Source of the DNA: Cavia porcellus
Lineage: Eukaryota > Chordata > Mammalia > Rodentia > Caviidae
Assembly: GCF_034190915.1 (NCBI RefSeq)
Contig: NW_026947502.1
Location: 5,998,785 to 6,062,784, forward strand
Direction: 5' to 3'
Length of the DNA: 64,000 nt
The translations under genes and the position numbers were made by a program. Below the pieces are notes generated by a model, which ran no database searches, had not been told where the DNA came from, and was given only the letters and a program-made list of their open reading frames with translations. Positions 1-10,179 of the stretch are shown in pieces. Position 1 is the stretch's first letter. Each line of letters opens with the position of its first letter.

Positions 1-640
1 CTGTGAACAGACTTGTTGCTCCTTACAAAATAATCAAAATGTGACATTCAAGAACTGATTTACCAGTTTCCAGTTGATGTTACATGTGCTAGGGGAGCAC
101 AAGGTGACCAGCATGGGAACTGTATGCAGAACAAAGCAGAAACTCCAAACGAAATGTTCCAATTTTAAAACAGAACCTTATAGCTCAATCTTTGTTTCTG
201 AAAGATATAACATCAGCCCCCTATATGGCAAAAAAAAAAAAAAAAAAAAGCAAACTGGTACTGTTGATGTCCATTTCATCATGATAGAAATACTGATAGG
301 AAAACTTCCAATAAAATGGAAGTCAGAGATGGAAACTTTCACCAACAAAACCAAATGTGGAGTAGCTGTTTTTTTTATAAAGTAAGCACCCACTGATGTC
401 ACTTGAAACACAAAACATTGGCCAAAAATAGTTGTTTTACTCAATCCTAAACATGTATGGCCTAAGTATTTTCATAATTCACAAAGAAAATAACAAATGC
501 AAAATATCCCAGAGATATTTTCTTAAGAGGATTAAGACCAGAACTCCTAAGAGATCATTTACAGCAGAGAAACACAAACTGTTTCTGCCCAGGGAACTAT
601 GCCAGAACACTGTGGAGCACACTGGTGAGTGACAAATGAA
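1..640. other. SKP1 intron 2 sequence, no gene seen
   Basis: This stretch lies downstream of SKP1 coding exon 1 on the minus strand, so it is read as intron 2. It is AT-rich, with an A-run at about 230-249. I looked on the minus strand for the next SKP1 exon (the acidic, Asp-rich segment after residue 32) anywhere in 1-8700 and did not find it, so that exon should lie outside the window. The short open frames here have no recognisable product. Confidence 0.5.
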
Positions 641-870
641 CAGGCAGGCACAGCATCACAAAGAGCTACTACGACAACAAGAAAACAGAAAAGATGTCAA
701 CTGTGTCCTACAAGAAAATACAGGAAAACAAAGCCTACAAACAGTATAAACAATGCTGGTGTATGAAACACACAATTGTACATGAAAACTGCCTGGGTTG
801 TGACAGGTGAAGCAAAGCATATTTCTGTGGTAGACCTTTGTGTTTACACAGTAGTTTATATAGGTTTCTC

Positions 871-997
871 GTTTTTTGTTTTTTTTTTTTTTTTTTTTTT
901 TTTGTCTTTTAACTTTTTATCGGTACCAGGGATCGAACTCATGACTGCCTGCTTGCAAGGCAGGTGCTTATGCTGCTGAGCTAAATCCCCAGCCCCC
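871..997 (-). mobile_element. ID SINE (antisense)
   Basis: Reverse complement of a tRNA-derived ID element: a long T-run (its A tail), then GTACCAGGGATCGAACTC (B-box region, reversed), then GCTGAGCTAAATCCCCAGCC (A-box end, reversed). It splits the first unit of the tandem repeat. The tail sequence here, read on the minus strand, has the spacer AAAAGAC before the A-run, typical of the copies in this window. Confidence 0.85.
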
Positions 998-1117
998 TGG
1001 TTTTTCATTTTTAATGTTATGTTTTAGGTTTTGTAAGCAAGTAAACAGCTGATGAAAAATGCTGAGGTCTATTCTAAGCACTCATCACATATTTAATAAA
1101 GATTTGATAATTTGATA

Positions 1118-1208
1118 AAGATTTAGCTCAGCGGCATAAGCACCTGCCTTGCAAGCAGGCAGTCGTGAGTTCGATCCCCGGTACCAATTAAAAAAAAAAA
1201 AAAAAAAG
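1118..1208 (+). mobile_element. ID SINE, 5'-truncated
   Basis: Begins inside the element at GATTTAGCTCAGCGGC, lacking the usual GGGGCTGG start, and ends in an A-run of about 18. The B box GTTCGATCCC is intact. It lies at the junction of tandem-repeat units 1 and 2. Confidence 0.85.
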
Positions 1209-1400
1209 ATTACTGACATCTTATTTTCCTGCTAAGTGCATGTTGTACAATATAGTATAATAAGCTCCTGACAAATCACGAAGGGAAGAGGTACCAAGAC
1301 TGCCACGCAGCAAAGGAAAGCTAGGCACATATGCTGTCAGTGTAAGCAAGCTGTCATATATGAAGACTGCCTTGGATATGATAGTTGACGCAAAGCTGAC

Positions 1401-1517
1401 TTTTTTTTTTTTTTTTTTTTTTTTTGTCTTTTTCATTTTTATCGGTACCAGGGATTGAACTCACGACTGCCTGCTTGAAGGCAGGCGCTTATGCCGCTGA
1501 GTTAAATCCCCAGCCCC
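1401..1517 (-). mobile_element. ID SINE (antisense) with perfect TSD
   Basis: Full-length antisense ID flanked by an 11-bp perfect target-site duplication, GCAAAGCTGAC, at 1390-1400 and 1518-1528. A 1-2 base gap in the GCCTGCTTG-AAGGCAGG stem is its only obvious lesion, so the insertion is fairly recent. It interrupts tandem-repeat unit 2. Confidence 0.9.
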
Positions 1518-1934
1518 GCAAAGCTGACTTTTGTGGTAGAACTTTACTGATGCTTTCATTGTAGTTCATATAGAAACTTATTTCTGATGTTATCTTTCAG
1601 GTTCTCTAAGAAAGTACACAGCTGAAGTGAAAATGTTGATACCTACTCTAAATGTACAATACACCTTAAGAATTTAATTTGTTTTATGTTCCTGTTAATT
1701 ACATACTGCATAATAAAGTAAGAGCCTCCTGACAAAACAGCAAGATCACTGAGATGTCATTATGTGCAATGAAAAGGCCCAGGAAAGCACGCCATGTGCT
1801 GGCAGTACAAGCAATGCATGTGTATGGGATATGCTGCTGTTGTGTGTGCAGACTGCCTCAAGTGTGATAAATAATTTTTTTTGTACAGTGTTATTGGTAT
1901 TTTCACTATAGTTCATGTGGAAATTTATTTCAGA

Positions 1935-2091
1935 CTTTCTTTTTCTTCTTAGGACAGGGTCTCATTATGCAGTTTGGACTGGTCTTCAGCTCTCTTTGTA
2001 GCCCAGGCTGGTCTCGAATTCTCAACCATCCCCCTACCTCAGCCTCCCAAGTGCTAGGATTATAAGGGTGTGCCACCGTGATGCCTGGCTT
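1935..2091 (-). mobile_element. B1 SINE (antisense)
   Basis: 7SL-derived B1 in reverse: GGACAGGGTCTCATTATGCA, then TAGCCCAGGCTGGTCTCGAA, then the CCTCAGCCTCCCAAGTGC core and a GCCACCGTG end. The internal 29-bp B1 duplication is visible as two GGCTGG/GACTGG modules. It is inserted in tandem-repeat unit 3. Confidence 0.85.
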
Positions 2092-2568
2092 TGATATGTT
2101 TTTACACTCTGTACACCAAAAATCAATTGATGTTGAATATTTTGATGCTCAATACTAAAAGCAAAATATTTTCATTTTTTCCCAAGGACTAACCTTATAA
2201 AATTAAAATTAATAATTCATCAATAGAAATATATAAACAATAAAAATGGGTCTGAGAGACCCACATTTATGCACTGTGATGGCGAAATTAGTCTTATGCT
2301 CCAAAGGTTACACAACTTGAAAGACATGTTGTCTGAAAGAAAATAAAAATTACTAAGAATAGTTCTCTTAAAGAAAATTTAAAATCAGTGTTTCCTAATG
2401 ATAGGTCCATAAACCAAAAACTATGTAAAGTTGAGAGTTGGTAAATACAAGATTATAGGAAGGAAGTGCTTAGAAAGGAGTACTTTTTAGAAGGAAAAAG
2501 GATTTACCAATTCAGGGTGAAGGACTGGGAAACTATCTGGAAAAAAATAACATCAAAGTTGTACCCTA

Positions 2569-2597
2569 TTATTAGAATTATTATTATTATTATTATT
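2569..2597. repeat. (TTA)n microsatellite
   Basis: About eight ATT/TTA units run straight into the T-run of the next antisense B1. It is probably derived from the B1 tail. Confidence 0.8.
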
Positions 2598-2760
2598 TTT
2601 TTTTTTTTTTTTTTTTAGTCTTTTGAGACAGGGTCTTGCTGTGCAGTTCAGACTGGCCATGAGCTCACTTTGTAGCTTAGGCTGGTTTCAAACTCAACAA
2701 TCCTCCTGCCTCAGCCTCCTGAGTGCTGGGATTACAGGCATGAGCCATCACGCCCAGCTA
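2598..2760 (-). mobile_element. B1 SINE (antisense)
   Basis: T-run, GAGACAGGGTCTTGCTGTG, TAGCTTAGGCTGGTTTC, CCTCAGCCTCCTGAGTGC and GCCATCACGCCCAGC in order: a full-length reversed B1. Confidence 0.85.
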
Positions 2761-3060
2761 TTCTTAGAATTTATACTAAACTCTTCAGACAAAATTGCAT
2801 TTAGAAAATGAAGCTTCAAAAAATTGTAATAAAATACTGAACTACCCAGATCTGAAGCCTAACAGACAACAGGTTATATAGGAACTGACAAAAACAAGGC
2901 AGACAATCCCACTCATACTTTTATTTTCAATCTTAAGTTTTTTCAAGATAGGTATAAAAAGATCTATGTCATCTGAATCAAGTGGGAACATGCTTAAATA
3001 GTTGTCTGAAACATCTCCAGAAGGGCACTTAAGAAACTGTTAATGAAAAAAAAACACATT

Positions 3061-3145
3061 GGGCTGGAGGGCTCAGCGGCATAAGCACCTGTCTTGCAAG
3101 GGCGCAGTCGTGAGTTCAGTCCTGGTACTGACATAAAAACAAAGA
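3061..3145 (+). mobile_element. ID SINE
   Basis: GGGCTGGAGGGCTCAGCGGC start, GCAAGGGCGCAGTCGTGAG middle and a damaged B box (GTTCAGTCC). It ends in ACATAAAAACAAAG and is moderately decayed. Confidence 0.75.
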
Positions 3146-3489
3146 AAAGAATAAACTATTAATGATACATCCAGCAAAGTTAAAGAGAACGTGGGCTGAA
3201 GGACTTCCTTTCCATATATAACTTTTGTTACGATAAAGGCATTACCTAATAATGTTTCCTTGGTAAAGGCAAGTGAATTTTAATGAAAAATATCTTAATT
3301 AATATTCATGTTACTTAACATTGTGAATGAAGTATTTTTCAAGACCAAAAGGATCTATCCTCAGCTTCCATACAACTAAAGAATTACCAAGTAAAGTTAC
3401 TTTAATATTTATCAAATGTTAAAATTAGAGGCCAAAAAAGTTATTACAGTACTGTCCTGGCCAATGCAGACATGGCCATGTGCAATCAA

Positions 3490-3548
3490 ATATTCAAGTC
3501 CCTAATACACACCAGGCACTGTCCTAGGCATTGAGTCAATAGTAAATA
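3490..3548 (+). mobile_element. MIR fragment
   Basis: ACACCAGGCACTGTCCTAGG is the diagnostic MIR 3' phrase. Only about 60 bp is recognisable. Confidence 0.45.
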
Positions 3549-3671
3549 TAAAAGCAAGTTGCAATTTTAGAATTTCTTCCTAAAAGAGGCAAAAACACAA
3601 GCAAAGGGAATGGCAAACTCAAGGGCCATCTCACAGAAATGTCTGGTGTGTTCTAAAAGCAGTAAGGGAAA

Positions 3672-3785
3672 ACACAATGCATACCTGTAGTGTCAGGTAC
3701 TCAGAAGGCTGAGGCAGGAAGATCTCTTGGGCCTAGGAGATAAGGCCAGCCAGAGCAACATGGCAAGACTCTGTCTCAATAAACA
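3672..3785 (+). mobile_element. B1 SINE
   Basis: ACCTGTAGTGTCAGGTACTC (B1 left side), GCTGAGGCAGGAAGATC and GACTCTGTCTC are recognisable. The middle is shortened. Confidence 0.6.
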
Positions 3786-3891
3786 AATTAACTACTTACC
3801 AGTCCAATTATTTAAATATAGGACAACCCAAAATTCCTTTTGGTTAATTTTTTAAAGATGATATAACAGGAAATATAAAAATGACAATTTT

Positions 3892-4067
3892 CAGCTGGGT
3901 GTGGTCGTGCAAGCCTGTAACCCCAGCACTCAGGAGGCTGAAGCACGAGGACTGTTGCAAGTTTGAGACCAGTCTGGGCTACAAAGTGAGCTTAAGGCCA
4001 ACCTGAACTGCACAGGGAGACTGTCTCAAAAAGAGCAGAAAAAGAAAAGAAAAGAAAAAAAAAAGAC
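3892..4067 (+). mobile_element. B1 SINE
   Basis: GCTGGGTGTGGTCGTGCA start, CCCAGCACTCAGGAGGCTGA, GGGCTACAAAGTGAGC and ACCTGAACTGCACAGGGAGA, then an AAAGAAAAG tail. Full-length. Confidence 0.85.
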
Positions 4068-4069
4068 AG

Positions 4070-4127
4070 TTTTATCAAATATATTCAATATATATATTGA
4101 ATATAATTTTATCAAATATATTCAATA
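4070..4127. repeat. AT-rich 21-bp direct repeat around a palindrome
   Basis: A 21-bp sequence beginning TTTTATCAAATATATTC occurs at 4070-4090 and again, identical, at 4107-4127. Between and overlapping them lies the palindrome TTCAATATATATATTGAA (4085-4102). Confidence 0.8.
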
Positions 4128-4130
4128 CAA

Positions 4131-4401
4131 GAATTGGGCAGTTGCCAGGCAATACCAGCACTTGGGAGGCTGAGACAGGAGGATGGTTTCAAGTTTGACA
4201 GGAGCGGGGCTGGGGATTTAGCTCAGCGGCATAAGCACCTGCCTTGCAAGCAGGCAGTCGTGAGTTCGATCCCTGGTACCGGTAAAAACAAAAAAGACAA
4301 AAAAAAAAAAAAAAAAAAAGTTTGACAGGAGCCTGGGCCACAAAGTGAGCTTAAAGGCCAGCCTGAACTGCATAGTGAGACCTTGCCTCAAAAAAAAAAA
4401 G
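4131..4401 (+). mobile_element. B1 SINE split by an ID insertion
   Basis: The left half (4131-4205; GGGAGGCTGAGACAGGAGG) and right half (4318-4401; CACAAAGTGAGC, CAGCCTGAACTGCA) belong to one B1, interrupted by the ID at 4206-4317. Confidence 0.8.
4206..4317 (+). mobile_element. ID SINE nested in a B1, 15-bp TSD
   Basis: Complete copy from GGGGCTGGGGATTTAGCTC to an A-run of about 20. AAGTTTGACAGGAGC is duplicated at 4191-4205 and 4318-4332. The nesting dates this ID after the B1 it enters. Confidence 0.93.
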
Positions 4402-4999
4402 AATCATCAAGCGGTAGAAATGACACCTGCCAGAGCAATGCCTGAGACAGTCAGTACATACGTGTACTGCCCTGGTGATAAGTGACATAACCGTTAAGTA
4501 GTTAAAAGACCAAGGAATATAGTATTACTAGACCAGCGTTAGCAAGGAAGAAGTGTAACAAGTAACATGAAATAACGGGAGATGAGGGCTCTGGGACATT
4601 GTACGTTTTGAGCACAGTGAGAAGAGATGACAGAGAGCAAGGGGAAGTCAGGGAAACCAACTCTGGGGCTGACTGACATTAATCCATGAGGTAATGGCTT
4701 CAAGGTTCATGACTAAGGAGGAAGTAAGAAATTACCTTCAAAATGCATACAAAATTATATAAAGTTAATAGTTGGCCAACAAAAGGGAAGTGAACTGTAA
4801 ACTCGAACTTTGTTCGAGAGAACAAAGTTTATATCATGAAAAGTATAGAGTTGCCACCGGCACCTTGAAGGGGGAAGACTGTCAGAGAAACTATTATTTT
4901 TAGGAAGAAGGGATCAAGTGCTCTGGTTTCCTAAATGTAAAGTATCAGATATTCAAGGACGGCTGTATATGCAAGTGAAGCTATCAAGAGATGAGACGA

Positions 5000-5333
5000 G
5001 CTCTGACTTGGATCTAAAATGCCCCTAGTCCCTACTGTGTTTGGCAAGTGACTGGATCATGGGGCATTACAGCCGGCTTGCTGTTGGAGACGACAGGGTC
5101 TGATCAGGGTGAGGTCACTGAGGGGTATAACCTGGAGGACGCAGCTCCTCTCCCTACTCCTTCCTTCACCCTCTGCCTCCTGTCTGTGAGCAGCTTTTCT
5201 CCACCACACCCCTCTGCCATACTATCCTGCCTTGGAGCCAGCTGACCACGGACTAAAACATGAGAAGATAAACCTCTCCTGCCTTAAGTTCTGTGGGCCA
5301 GGCATGGTGTCTCAGTAACATTAGTAACTAAGA
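5000..5333 (+). mobile_element. MaLR-like solo LTR (decayed)
   Basis: GATCTAAAATGCCCCTAGTC near the start, ACTGGATCATGGGGCATTA, the CTCTGCC/GAGCCAGCTGACCACGG segment, GATAAACCTCTCCTGCC (polyadenylation-like region) and a GTAACATTAGTAACTAAGAC end follow the order of mammalian MaLR LTRs (MT/ORR1/MLT type). No internal viral genes are seen. The subfamily was not resolved. Confidence 0.55.
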
Positions 5334-5405
5334 CAATATCAAAACCATAGATAAGCATGGGAATTGGAAGACAATATCAAAACCATAGATAAGCATGGGA
5401 ATTGG
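5330..5405. repeat. Perfect 2 x 38-bp tandem duplication
   Basis: The 38-bp unit starting AAGACAATATCAAAACC occurs at 5330-5367 and again, without mismatch, at 5368-5405. Confidence 0.95.
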
Positions 5406-5550
5406 CATAGTGATGGTTTTATAACCAGTGAGGCGACAACTAAAGGAATGACAGTGGGTACAGACATAAGGAAGAGGTCCAAGGATTCAGTTCTGAGGGA
5501 ATATGGGCTGTAAAGCTGGGAAAACAGAAGGGTGTGAGTAAATTAAATAT

Positions 5551-5628
5551 CCTGGGAGCTGGAGATTTAGCTCAGTGCGTTAAGCACCTGCCTGGCAAGC
5601 AAGAGGTCATGAGTTCAATCCAAAAAAA
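5551..5628 (+). mobile_element. ID SINE, older variant
   Basis: GGAGATTTAGCTCAGTGCG start and the CCTGGCAAGCAAGAGGTCATGAG body variant. It ends at CAATCC directly followed by A's, lacking the usual GGTACC. Confidence 0.75.
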
Positions 5629-5629
5629 A

Positions 5630-5988
5630 GTGTTAAAAAATTAAATCCCCTGGAAGTGAGAAGTATCAAATGCTGTCTAGATAAAAACCAAAAACAATGC
5701 ACTTGACCAAACAAAGGTTGTTGAGCTTAATAAGCACTTCCAGTGAAGTGGTAAAGAGGACATTCAAAAGCAATTTAATCCAGCTTATCATGTATGAATG
5801 AATTCACTCATCCTCCTTCCCACCAGCGCTTTGTCCCTTATCCCCACTCAGCTTACAGTAAACTATAAAATGACAGTATCTCTCATTTGCATCATTATTT
5901 ATGTTCTTCCTGAACAAATGTGTAATATTTTTAATCAAAATACAGAAAGAAGACACATTACATAAAATATTTGTGTTGCTGAATTAAA
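5630..5988. other. SKP1 intron 2 sequence, nothing recognised
   Basis: AT-rich sequence between two ID copies. No exon, repeat family or open frame could be supported. Confidence 0.4.
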
Positions 5989-6093
5989 AAAAATTTTTTT
6001 TGATCTTTTTCATTTTTATCGGTACTGGCGATCGAACTCACGACCGCCTGCTTGCAACGCAGGTGCTTATGCCGCTGAGCTAAATCCCCAGAC
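5989..6093 (-). mobile_element. ID SINE (antisense)
   Basis: T-run, GGTACTGGCGATCGAACTC and GCTGAGCTAAATCCCCAG. Full-length and little decayed. Confidence 0.85.
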
Positions 6094-6099
6094 TAAATT

Positions 6100-6848
6100 T
6101 TATTAGTTGGGAAAACACCACAGAAAACCAGACTGCATTCAAACGTTATCTGGAAGAAGACCTAAAAGTCACATTAAAGTTGTTATGGTTGTAAATGATT
6201 ACTTCTCTAGCATTTAGATATACAATGTTTTCTTGCTTTTAGACCAAATACACAAAGAACAGCAGTTATTCCTTTAAGCTACTTAGTTTCAAGGACTTCT
6301 GAAAGACTGTGTCCTGATACTGCACCCTGGACCTGAACAAGTGAGCCAATGCACATGTATGCATGCCAAGATTTCCACTTCTGACTGTCCTGTGACTAGA
6401 AAGTTTTGTTTCCTAAGTCATAAGCAACTCTAACCAGAAACACTGTAGATGCAAAACAAGAAAAGCAGTTAATTATGCCAAATTCACAAGACTCCAGACC
6501 TCAAGATTCTAGAAACCTATACACACTACTGGTACTTACGATGAAACCATTCACCTGAGTCCCAAAGGCTATGGTCAGAAAGAATCATTTAATTGCTATC
6601 AGTCCACCTGCTTCAGTGATCAAAGCTAGCATAGAAAACTTTCAAGGAGCTCTATGTTCTCAAAACTGGCAAACCGTCTTTGAAGTAACACAGGATAGGT
6701 TAGTGTGTCAAGCATCAACTAAAAGAAATAAAGAACACTTTCATTACCAAAGCAAATATTCTGGCAGCTATTTTAATATCACTTTCTGTATCTTTCAGAT
6801 AAAGCCTTACTCACCTGCCTTTACAGATACTTGGACTGCTTTCATAAT
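6100..6848. other. SKP1 intron 2 sequence, nothing recognised
   Basis: Unique-looking sequence. A 115-codon open frame starting at 6571 has no recognisable motif and its 3' end runs into antisense ID sequence, so I do not call it a gene. Confidence 0.4.
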
Positions 6849-7035
6849 TTGGGGGAGGGGGAATACCAGGAATCTAACTCAAGACCTCATGTTTGCCAGG
6901 CAGACACTGTGCCACTGAGCCATATCCCAGGCCCTGCTTTCATACTTGTTTTTGTTTTTGGTACCAGAAATCAAACTCAGAACTTCACGTTTGTCAGGCA
7001 GGCACTGTGCTATGGGGCTATATCTCCAGTCCTTT
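6849..7035 (-). mobile_element. Two adjacent old ID copies (antisense)
   Basis: First copy 6849-6935 (AATACCAGGAATCTAACTC ... CACTGAGCCATATCCCAGG). Second copy 6950-7035 (GGTACCAGAAATCAAACTC ... GGCACTGTGC ... CTATATCTCCAGTCC). Both carry the TTTG(C/T)CAGGCAG variant and are more diverged than most ID copies here. Confidence 0.7.
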
Positions 7036-7039
7036 TACA

Positions 7040-8186
7040 TACTCTTTTTTTATTAGTGACCACACCAATTTCTTCACCCAATGAGTACGTGATGAACAGT
7101 AACCACGGGATGCACCGAAGGGTTTATAACCTTAAAGTCATGACCTACATTAAGTTAGTAGGATATGGAACTGCAAGTACCACATGACTGGTACCAATTA
7201 CCAAAAAAGAAATCAGTTTTTATCAGAAAACAGAAATCATTCATTTAGAAAATTGAAGACACACCCCCGCAATTCAGCTTCTGCCTCTGCCACACCTAGT
7301 ACCTGTTTGAAGTCCTTTAACAAATACAAGATCCTTCTCAAGTAGAAGGTATACAGTGTATGAGTCTGGCAATCACTGTAGTTACCTAGAAATGTTCCCT
7401 CTTCCCTTGGCTTTCCATGAGTCCTACTCCACTGATTATCTAGTTCAGGCGAATTTCTTATCAACCCAGCCCTGTCTAACCTCAGCTTTCACATGGTCAT
7501 GCTCCCATAATTTATTCTAGAAAGCGAGTCCATCTCTAGCAGTCTACAACTCAGGTGTCAAGAGTCACATTCTCAACTGTCTAGGAGATTGCTACATAGA
7601 TCTTTTGAAGAAACTGCAAACACACTCATTTTCTTCTCCATTCCTCTCATTCACAGCTCTCTCATTCGAAGTATCAGAATCCCATCACACCCCAACAAAC
7701 CTCAGCTAAAAACCTCAATTTTACTTTTCTCTAATTAATCTCTTGTCTACTGTACCTCAGAATGATCTCCCAAAACATTCTAGTTTTACTAGATTTGGGG
7801 AGTCGGTTACCTGAACTCAAACTCAGGACCTTATGCTTCCCAGGCAGTACTAGATTTGAAGTAGTTAACAACTTACTAGCACAACATACTTTATACTGCA
7901 GTTTATCCAAAAGCCTAATAACCTCTGTCAAGATGTTCCCATAGCACCATTTAGCATACAACTTGATTAATGTACTAATTACAGCAAGTGACAGTTAGCT
8001 GTGTTTACTGTTTGCTCCCCTCCTACTTATAAATTTTTCAAGGGCACAGATCATGACTCACTTTGCCACCAGCATATAACTAGCACTTGTACATAACCCT
8101 TCTCTCTTCATATAAGTACTCATAAGCTTCAGCTCTTTCCTATGTAAAAATTAGTGACAACTGAGGACTATAGAATATTTTTATTT
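7040..8186. other. SKP1 intron 2 sequence with an ID scrap
   Basis: Mostly unrecognised sequence. Around 7795-7845, ACCTGAACTCAAACTCAGGACC followed by TTCCCAGGCAG looks like a decayed antisense ID fragment, bracketed by TACTAGATTT at 7788 and 7847. Nothing else is supported. Confidence 0.4.
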
Positions 8187-8270
8187 GGGCCAGGGGTTTA
8201 GCTCAGCAGCACAAGTGCCTGCCTGGTAAGCAAGAGGTCATGAATTCAATCCCTGGTTTAAAAAAAACAA
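8187..8270 (+). mobile_element. ID SINE, older variant
   Basis: GGGGTTTAGCTCAGCAGCACA, GCCTGGTAAGCAAGAGGTCATG and CAATCCCTGG, then a short A-rich end. Confidence 0.75.
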
Positions 8271-8745
8271 AAAAGTATTTTTATTCTTATTCCAACAATT
8301 TTAAGTACTGATTGGTACACCACCTGCACATGATTAATGCCTATCAATCCACTGGTGGCACTAAGAGAACATGTTAACTAGTAAGTTTCAAAGCCTGTAT
8401 TCTTGCTTGTTTGTTGTGCTGCATGTAGCACACCAAACCAAAGTTTCAGACCAAAGAGACAGCTTTTTAGAAGAAGAAAAAGAAAAAAGCTTATTCCCTT
8501 TGATGAAACAGGGTGCTCTGTTTAGCTGCCATATAGCAAGACAGCTCTTTTCCAAAGGCTTTATTTTTTGTCACCAGAACTTTAATATCCAAATTTGAAA
8601 CAACAATGAACCACTGCTTGGAAATTACATCAATCTTTAATGTAAGTTTTATCCATTTTATAATGATATAATACAAACAATACAGGAAGAATGACCTGAG
8701 TCAGAACAAGCAATTTGTACTTTAAAAATTTTCACAATTATCTCA

Positions 8746-8892
<147 letters not shown>

Positions 8893-9106
8893 CTAAAAAA
8901 AGTATTTTGAATGTGAAATCTAAGACTACTTCAACATGACAGTTTAGCTATAGTCTCAGAAAAACCTCTAACTCATTAAATTAAAATCCAGAAGACCTGT
9001 TATGGTATATGAAAACAGTGTTTTCTTTAACTGGCTAGTCTACAAGCATTCCCTAACATTTGTATAAATTTCTGTGCCATTACTTTTGATGAAAAATATG
9101 TTTATA

Positions 9107-9190
9107 GGGGCTGGGGATTTACCTCAGTGGTGTTAAGCACCTGCCTGGCAAGTGCAAGTTCATGAGTTCGATCCCTGGTACCCAAAAAAA
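9107..9190 (+). mobile_element. ID SINE
   Basis: GGGGCTGGGGATTTACCTCA start (one change in the A box), GCCTGGCAAGTGCAAG body, GTTCGATCCCTGGTACCC end and a short A tail. Confidence 0.85.
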
Positions 9191-9423
9191 GAATATGTTT
9201 AAAATGAAATGCAAGATGTGATCAAAATATACAATGTTTACATTAAAAACAATTAGAGTAAAAGACACATTGCCATTAATCCATCTCCATTTGAACATAT
9301 TCCATTGCTGCCATTTTCTGAATTTCTGCCAAATTCTCTTTCACATCTTTTAAAAGATATCATCAAAAATATGGTGACTACTGCTGTCAAGTGCCAGCCA
9401 AAATAAAGGCAGGCCTACAGTTT

Positions 9424-9565
9424 AGCTGGGCATGATGGCATAGGTGTTACCTCAGCATAGGGAGGCTGAGGCAGGAGAATCACTGTGAGTTCAAGGGCAG
9501 CCTGGGCTATGTACTGAATTTAAGGCCAATCTAGGAGGTCCAGTCATCATAAAAAACACCCAAAA
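9424..9565 (+). mobile_element. B1 SINE
   Basis: AGCTGGGCATGATGGCATAG, GGGAGGCTGAGGCAGGAGAA and GGGCAGCCTGGGCTATG. The tail is ATCATAAAAAACACCC. The CCTGTAATCCCAGCA segment is degraded. Confidence 0.75.
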
Positions 9566-9577
9566 AATTGTGGTTTG

Positions 9578-9667
9578 AGGGCCAGGAATTTAGCTCAGCA
9601 GCTCAAGCACCTGTCTGGTAAATGTGAGGTCATGAGTTTGATCCCCAATACAAAAAAAAAAAAAAAT
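9578..9667 (+). mobile_element. ID SINE, directly after a B1
   Basis: GGGCCAGGAATTTAGCTCAG, CTGGTAAATGTGAGGTCATG and TTTGATCCCCAATAC, then 15 A's. Its closeness to the preceding B1 (same strand) resembles the B1-ID dimers seen elsewhere in the window. Confidence 0.75.
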
Positions 9668-9775
9668 TGCCATTTATTCTCATTCACCTTATTTATTGGA
9701 TTTTGCACCATATGACTTCTTTCCCCAAAATCAAAATGACCAGGAAAGGTAAACATTTTGAATAGACACTAATTT

Positions 9776-9863
9776 TTGTTTGCTTGTTTGTTTTGGTACT
9801 GGGGATAGAACTTACAATCTTGCCAGGCAGGGATTTATGCTGCTGAGCTAAATCCTAGGCCCT
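9776..9863 (-). mobile_element. ID SINE (antisense)
   Basis: TTTTGGTACTGGGGATAGAAC, CTTGCCAGGCAGG and GCTGAGCTAAATCCTAGGCC. A small deletion removes part of the middle. Confidence 0.75.
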
Positions 9864-10063
9864 GTAAGCGTTTTAAATTAATTCAGGGAGGCAGCCTTGA
9901 CAGTGAAAGAAAGACACAAAAGATAACTTCCAGAATTGCTTCAGAAAGTGGCAAGAACAAGGAGAATACGTATGTTCTAAGGAAAGGAAGAGGGTATTTT
10001 GAGAAAGATTAATAACCAGTGTCTTTTATCATAACAAAATCATTTTTAAAAAGTGGAGCATTC

Positions 10064-10162
10064 GGGGCTGGGGATTTAGCTCAGCGGCATAAGCCCCTGC
10101 CTTGCAAGCAGGCAGTCGTGAGTTCGATCCCCAGTACCAATAAAAATGAAAAAGGCAAAGAA
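10064..10162 (+). mobile_element. ID SINE with 16-bp TSD
   Basis: Near-consensus ID from GGGGCTGGGGATTTAGCTC. AAAAAGTGGAGCATTC is present at 10048-10063 and repeated at 10163-10178. Confidence 0.93.
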
Positions 10163-10179
10163 AAAAAGTGGAGCATTCA

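Larger units (their letters stand above)
650..2230. repeat. Diverged tandem repeat, three units of about 330-380 bp, interrupted by SINEs
   Basis: With the inserted SINEs removed, three successive stretches align: about 650-1117, 1208-1690 and 1690-2230. Shared landmarks are GAGCTACTACGAC (663), CTCCTGACAAA (1265) and CTCCTGACAAA (1726); then GTAGTTTATATAGG (851), GTAGTTCATATAGAAAC (1561) and ATAGTTCATGTGGAAA (1909); and GTAAACAGCTGA (1041) against GTACACAGCTGA (1614). The units differ by many substitutions and small gaps, so the duplication is old and predates the SINE insertions. I do not recognise the unit as a named family. Confidence 0.6.

Noticed and set aside
5000..5333. Possible viral gene remnants in the LTR-like pieces (also 17610 and 31215)
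   Set aside because: These are solo LTR-type fragments of the MaLR class with no gag, pol or env coding sequence.
1..8700. Further SKP1 exons
   Set aside because: I searched the minus strand for the acidic segment following residue 32 and the later WC/EEEEA regions and found none. Intron 2 probably runs past position 1.
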